DNA from: Actinomycetes bacterium
GTDB taxonomy: Bacteria > Actinomycetota > Actinomycetes > Mycobacteriales > Micromonosporaceae
Assembly (NCBI GenBank): GCA_021793335.1
Contig: JAJYSW010000155.1
Span: 1-7,877, forward strand
Direction of reading: 5' to 3'
Length of the DNA stretch: 7,877 nucleotides
Positions 5,286 through 7,877 of the stretch are shown piece by piece. The number at the start of each line of letters is the position of its first letter. Position 1 is the stretch's first letter. The notes beneath the pieces were generated by a model that saw only the letters and a list, made by a program, of their open reading frames with translations, had not been told where the DNA came from and made no database searches. The translations under genes were made by a program, and so were the position numbers.

Positions 5286-6005
5286 TCACCCGGGAGTGAC
5301 GGTGATGCCCGGTTCGATTCCCGGGCCCGTGGCGGGAGCGTGCGGCATCGGCCCGTGGGTCGGCGGGCGCGGCCCCGGCCGCATGAGGAAGGCGCTGGCC
5401 GCCAGCAGCGCGACGCCCAGGACCGTGAGGTACAGGCCGCTGTCGGCTGCGACGGTGATCTCGGGAGTGGTGTCCGCGGCGTACTCGGCGGCGCTGTTGG
5501 CGTCCTCGTAGACCTGGAGCGTCTGCTGTGCCACGGTGATCGGGTGGTAGGCGAAGGCCGCGGTGAGCGCGGCCAGGCCCACGGCACCGAGTCGGGTCGG
5601 CCAGCGGAACTCCGGCGCGTGGTGAGCGCTGAGTCCGACGGCGGTGAGCAGCGCCACGATCAGGAGCACCGAGGAGGTCCCGACGGCGAACGCCTCCCCG
5701 GTGCTCGGCATGCCGAAGTAGCCGTATTCGTCCATGTTCTCGAAGCTGATCGAGGCTTGCGGGAGCAGGATCGAGGCGCACAGCAGGATCAGGCCCGCGC
5801 CCGCGGCGAGCAGGCCGACGGGCGAAGGCGGGCTCGAAAGCCGGGGAGCCGTGTGCTCGGGGGTCCGTCGATCCCCTGAGGAGACGGGTGCCGTGGAGGG
5901 CGTCCCGCCGAACGGGGGAACCGGCGCGTATGGGCCGGGTATCGCGTGCGGGGCTGTCGGGGGTGGACCGGGGTTCGAGAGGGGTCCGGGCGGTTCGGTG
6001 CTCAT
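5286..6005 (-). CDS. Predicted four-helix membrane protein with proline-rich N-terminus
   Basis: I do not recognise the family. The 239-residue product begins with about 60 residues rich in proline, glycine, serine and threonine and no signal peptide. Hydrophobic segments follow at about 63-82, 106-127, 139-157 and 187-207. The short C-terminal tail is again proline-rich (about 209-239). With four helices both tails lie on the same side, probably the cytoplasm. The loop between helices 1 and 2 carries acidic and aromatic residues (SFENMDEYGYFG), and the long loop before helix 4 is acidic (YEDANSAAEY). The ATG at 6005 has no clear Shine-Dalgarno, but TAGCAT lies 7 bases upstream on the same strand, so the mRNA may be leaderless. 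It lies 64 bases after the SDR gene in the same direction and converges on rnj. Proline-rich tails of this kind often occur on small actinobacterial membrane proteins, but no role can be assigned. Confidence 0.75.
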   Translation of the reverse strand: MSTEPPGPLSNPGPPPTAPHAIPGPYAPVPPFGGTPSTAPVSSGDRRTPEHTAPRLSSPPSPVGLLAAGAGLILLCASILLPQASISFENMDEYGYFGMPSTGEAFAVGTSSVLLIVALLTAVGLSAHHAPEFRWPTRLGAVGLAALTAAFAYHPITVAQQTLQVYEDANSAAEYAADTTPEITVAADSGLYLTVLGVALLAASAFLMRPGPRPPTHGPMPHAPATGPGIEPGITVTPG

Positions 6006-6012
6006 TGCGGTG

Positions 6013-6018
6013 ATGCTA
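6013..6018 (-). promoter_or_regulatory. Possible -10 box of the membrane-protein gene
   Basis: On the minus strand TAGCAT fits TANNNT and ends 7 bases before the ATG at 6005, consistent with a leaderless start. No good -35 box is seen, and a transcript from the SDR gene could also read through. Confidence 0.3.
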
Positions 6019-6069
6019 CCGAACTATCCGGAGTCGCACGGTGGCCGAGCGTTGCCCGCGGATTCGCGC

Positions 6070-6771
6070 TCAGGGCCTCGGGCGGATGGGAAGCGGATTC
6101 GGCGGTTCGATCCGCATCTCGTTGACGACCATGTCCGAGGGCGTGTTCAGCGTCTCCACGACCGTCTGCGCGATCGACTCGACGCTGGTGGCCCGGTCGA
6201 GGTCGTATTCGGAGTCGAACGCCTCCCGGACGCTGCGCTGCATGTCGGTCGTGAAGTGGGAGGGGTACAGGCTCGTGACGCGCACGCCCGCGCCGCGCTC
6301 CTCTCCGCGCAGGGCGTCCGCCAGGGCCTTGAGCGCGTGTTTGCCGGCCGCGTACGAGCTCCAGCCCGGTCCGGCGCTGAGACCGGCCCCGGAGTTGACG
6401 AACACGACGTGCCCGCCCGAGGCCCGCAGCGCCGGCAGCAGCACCCGCGTCAGCTCCGCCACGGCCACGACGTTGACCGCCATCGACTCCCGCCACCATT
6501 CCAGGCGCTGCTCGGCCACCGGACCGATGTGCGCGACCCCGGCATTGTGGACGAGCGCATCCAGGTGTTCGAGTCCCAGCTCGGACACGGCATCCTCAAT
6601 GGTCTCCGGCTGCGCTAGATCGGCGATCAGCCGTCGCTCGCACGGCACTCCCTCCAATGCGGATTCGCTGCGGGCATGGGCGATCACCGCGTCGCCGCGT
6701 GCGCTGCACCGCTCGGCCAGGGTTCGCCCGAGCCCGCGGCCGGCGCCGGTCACCAGAATCGTCTTCGGCAT
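6070..6771 (-). CDS. Short-chain dehydrogenase/reductase (SDR)
   Basis: The 233-residue product is a classical SDR, a one-domain NAD(P)-dependent oxidoreductase; the substrate is unknown. The cofactor motif TGxxxGxG is TGAGRGLG (8-15), followed by D51 in ADLA, N76-A-G78, N100, the catalytic serine S127 in VNSGAG, and Y140/K144 in YAAGK, so the catalytic set is complete. The segment after the active site reads YPSHFTTDM where most SDRs have PG. R34 after the second strand (HARSES) hints at NADPH preference, which is inference. The gene is divergent from ftsK with a 67-bp gap; from memory M. tuberculosis has an SDR (Rv2750) in the same position and orientation relative to ftsK. The ATG at 6771 follows TAGGGTGAGCCC, which could act as a weak ribosome site or as a -10 box of a leaderless mRNA. 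Confidence 0.93.
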   Translation of the reverse strand: MPKTILVTGAGRGLGRTLAERCSARGDAVIAHARSESALEGVPCERRLIADLAQPETIEDAVSELGLEHLDALVHNAGVAHIGPVAEQRLEWWRESMAVNVVAVAELTRVLLPALRASGGHVVFVNSGAGLSAGPGWSSYAAGKHALKALADALRGEERGAGVRVTSLYPSHFTTDMQRSVREAFDSEYDLDRATSVESIAQTVVETLNTPSDMVVNEMRIEPPNPLPIRPRP

Positions 6772-6825
6772 GGGCTCACCCTAGGGCCTTCCTCCTCACC
6801 GCAGCGGTCGGGCACGCGGGGGCGG

Positions 6826-6831
6826 TAACGT
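6826..6831 (+). promoter_or_regulatory. Possible ftsK -10 box, leaderless start
   Basis: TAACGT fits TANNNT and ends 7 bases before the ATG at 6839. There is no Shine-Dalgarno sequence in the gap, so a leaderless transcript starting at or next to this ATG is plausible. The -35 region is not recognisable. Confidence 0.4.
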
Positions 6832-6838
6832 ATGGGCC

Positions 6839-7877
6839 ATGATGGCCAGGACTTCCGGCGGAGCGCGCAAGAGCGCCCGCAAGCGGACCGCCGGCTCCAG
6901 CGCCAGGAAACCGGTGAAGAAGACCGCCAAGAAGGCCGTGAAGAAGGCCGTGAAGAAGGCGGCCAAGAAGACCGCTCCGGCGCGACGCGGCGGGCAGGCG
7001 GCGCGCGCGGCCGCCAAGCGGCGCCGCGCCGACGCGATCCCCGGTCCGATCGAGGCGCTCGGCCTGGGGCTGCGGGGCCTGTGGGTCGGGGCCGCCCGTT
7101 CCACCGGATGGATGGCCCGATCGGTCGGGAAAGAGGCCGCCACGGCCCGCGAGATCGACCCCGCGCATCGCCGTGACGGGCTCGGTCTGCTCATCATCGC
7201 CGTGGCCATCGTCCTCGCCTGCGCCGTCTGGTTCGACGTCGCCGGCCCGGTCGGCGAACACCTCGCGTTCGGCCTCGATTGGTCGATCGGTCTTGCCACC
7301 CGCGCGCTGCCGATCCTGCTCGTGCTGTGGGGTCTGCGCGTCATGCGCCAGTCCCCGCCGGAGGACGCGCATGGACGCGCCCTCGTCGGATGGACCGCGA
7401 TCTGGCTGTCCAGCCTCGGTCTGCTGCATCTGATCTCGGGACTGCCGACCGAGATGGACGAACGCATGGCCGCCGGAGGCCAGATCGGCTGGATCGTCGG
7501 CAGCGGGCTCGCCCTGGGCGTCTCCGCCTATGTGGCCTTCCCGCTGCTGATGCTGCTCCTGCTCTTCGGTGTCCTGGTCACGACCGCGACCCCGTTGAAC
7601 CAGGTCCCTTCCAAACTCAAGGGCCTGTGGGAACTGGCCACCGGCAAAGTCGACACCTATGAGGACGAGGAGGCCGAGGAGGCTCCCGAGCGGCGCACGC
7701 GCGCCAGTGCCGCCGCCAAGCGCCTCAAGGAGGAAGAGGCCCGCAACGTCCACCGCCCCACCACCGTGCTGCCGAGGCTGTCGCCCGAGGAGGTCCCCGA
7801 ACTGGGCGCCGTCGACTCCGAGGAGCCCGCGCCTCGGGAGACGCCGGTCGCCGAGCCCGAGCCGCGACGCGAACCGC
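6839..7877 (+). CDS. ftsK: DNA translocase FtsK, N-terminal part (cut by window end)
   Basis: FtsK/SpoIIIE anchors in the membrane at the septum and pumps DNA to clear chromosomes during division. Only about 346 codons are present and the frame is open at the window edge; the RecA-like motor and gamma domain lie outside. Numbered from the second Met (ATG 6842), residues 1-65 are very basic, with five KKxx units at 26-45. The conserved stretch AREIDPAHRRDGLGL (102-116) leads into hydrophobic segments at about 113-133, 146-168, 181-199 and 214-249, matching the family's membrane domain. An acidic and then proline/glutamate-rich linker follows (about 270-345). Tandem ATG codons at 6839 and 6842 are both possible. 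I chose 6839 because TAACGT lies 7 bases before it and no ribosome site is present, implying a leaderless mRNA. An out-of-frame ATG at 6832 opens only a short shadow frame. Confidence 0.93.
   Translation, partial: MMARTSGGARKSARKRTAGSSARKPVKKTAKKAVKKAVKKAAKKTAPARRGGQAARAAAKRRRADAIPGPIEALGLGLRGLWVGAARSTGWMARSVGKEAATAREIDPAHRRDGLGLLIIAVAIVLACAVWFDVAGPVGEHLAFGLDWSIGLATRALPILLVLWGLRVMRQSPPEDAHGRALVGWTAIWLSSLGLLHLISGLPTEMDERMAAGGQIGWIVGSGLALGVSAYVAFPLLMLLLLFGVLVTTATPLNQVPSKLKGLWELATGKVDTYEDEEAEEAPERRTRASAAAKRLKEEEARNVHRPTTVLPRLSPEEVPELGAVDSEEPAPRETPVAEPEPRREP
6917..6976 (+). repeat. 12-bp in-gene tandem repeat encoding KKxx units of FtsK
   Basis: Five consecutive 12-bp units each begin AAGAAG and encode KKTA, KKAV, KKAV, KKAA and KKTA. 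Units 2 and 3 are identical at DNA level (AAGAAGGCCGTG). The encoded Lys/Ala tail resembles histone H1-like or HupS-like DNA-binding tails. Such arrays can change copy number by slippage. Confidence 0.9.

Overview
The window looks like a chromosomal core segment of a high-GC actinomycete. The G+C is high throughout and coding frames prefer G or C in the third position. The gene order thyX - dapA - rnj - (short-chain dehydrogenase) - ftsK is, from memory, a conserved actinobacterial arrangement: in Mycobacterium tuberculosis the same genes lie together, with the SDR divergent from ftsK. I cannot name the genus with confidence; protein details would fit Streptomyces-like or Glycomycetaceae-like relatives.

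Left part (1-1402): two minus-strand genes form a small operon. The promoter-proximal gene encodes a 163-residue protein with a C-terminal ribbon-helix-helix (RHH) DNA-binding domain. Fifteen bases downstream is a 273-residue DUF4097-type beta-solenoid protein. Their promoter is clear: TTGACA, a 17-bp spacer and CACGAT, ending 6 bases before the ATG. This predicts a leaderless mRNA, and a 7-bp inverted repeat fills the spacer, which suggests RHH autoregulation.

Middle part (1550-5241): a plus-strand metabolic and RNA-processing cluster contains thyX (flavin-dependent thymidylate synthase), dapA (4-hydroxy-tetrahydrodipicolinate synthase) and rnj (ribonuclease J). dapA and rnj overlap by one base (TGATG), with a full AAGGAGGT Shine-Dalgarno inside the end of dapA. 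The 238-bp gap between thyX and dapA holds a 33-bp tandem repeat, four clear copies plus one degenerate copy, each able to form a hairpin, followed by a strong 9-bp-stem hairpin just before dapA. A perfect 32-bp palindrome after rnj is the likely shared, bidirectional terminator.

Right part (5286-7877): on the minus strand lie a predicted four-helix membrane protein with a proline-rich N-terminus (not recognised) and an SDR oxidoreductase. Divergent from the SDR is the 5' part of ftsK, the DNA translocase, cut by the window end. The ftsK part shown covers a lysine/alanine-rich tail built from a 12-bp tandem repeat, the membrane domain and the start of the linker, but not the motor.

Most genes are housekeeping. 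The parts most worth a second look are the thyX-dapA repeat array, the leaderless RHH/DUF4097 operon with an operator-like palindrome, and the KKxx-repeat tail of FtsK. I see no mobile element, CRISPR array, tRNA or rRNA gene.
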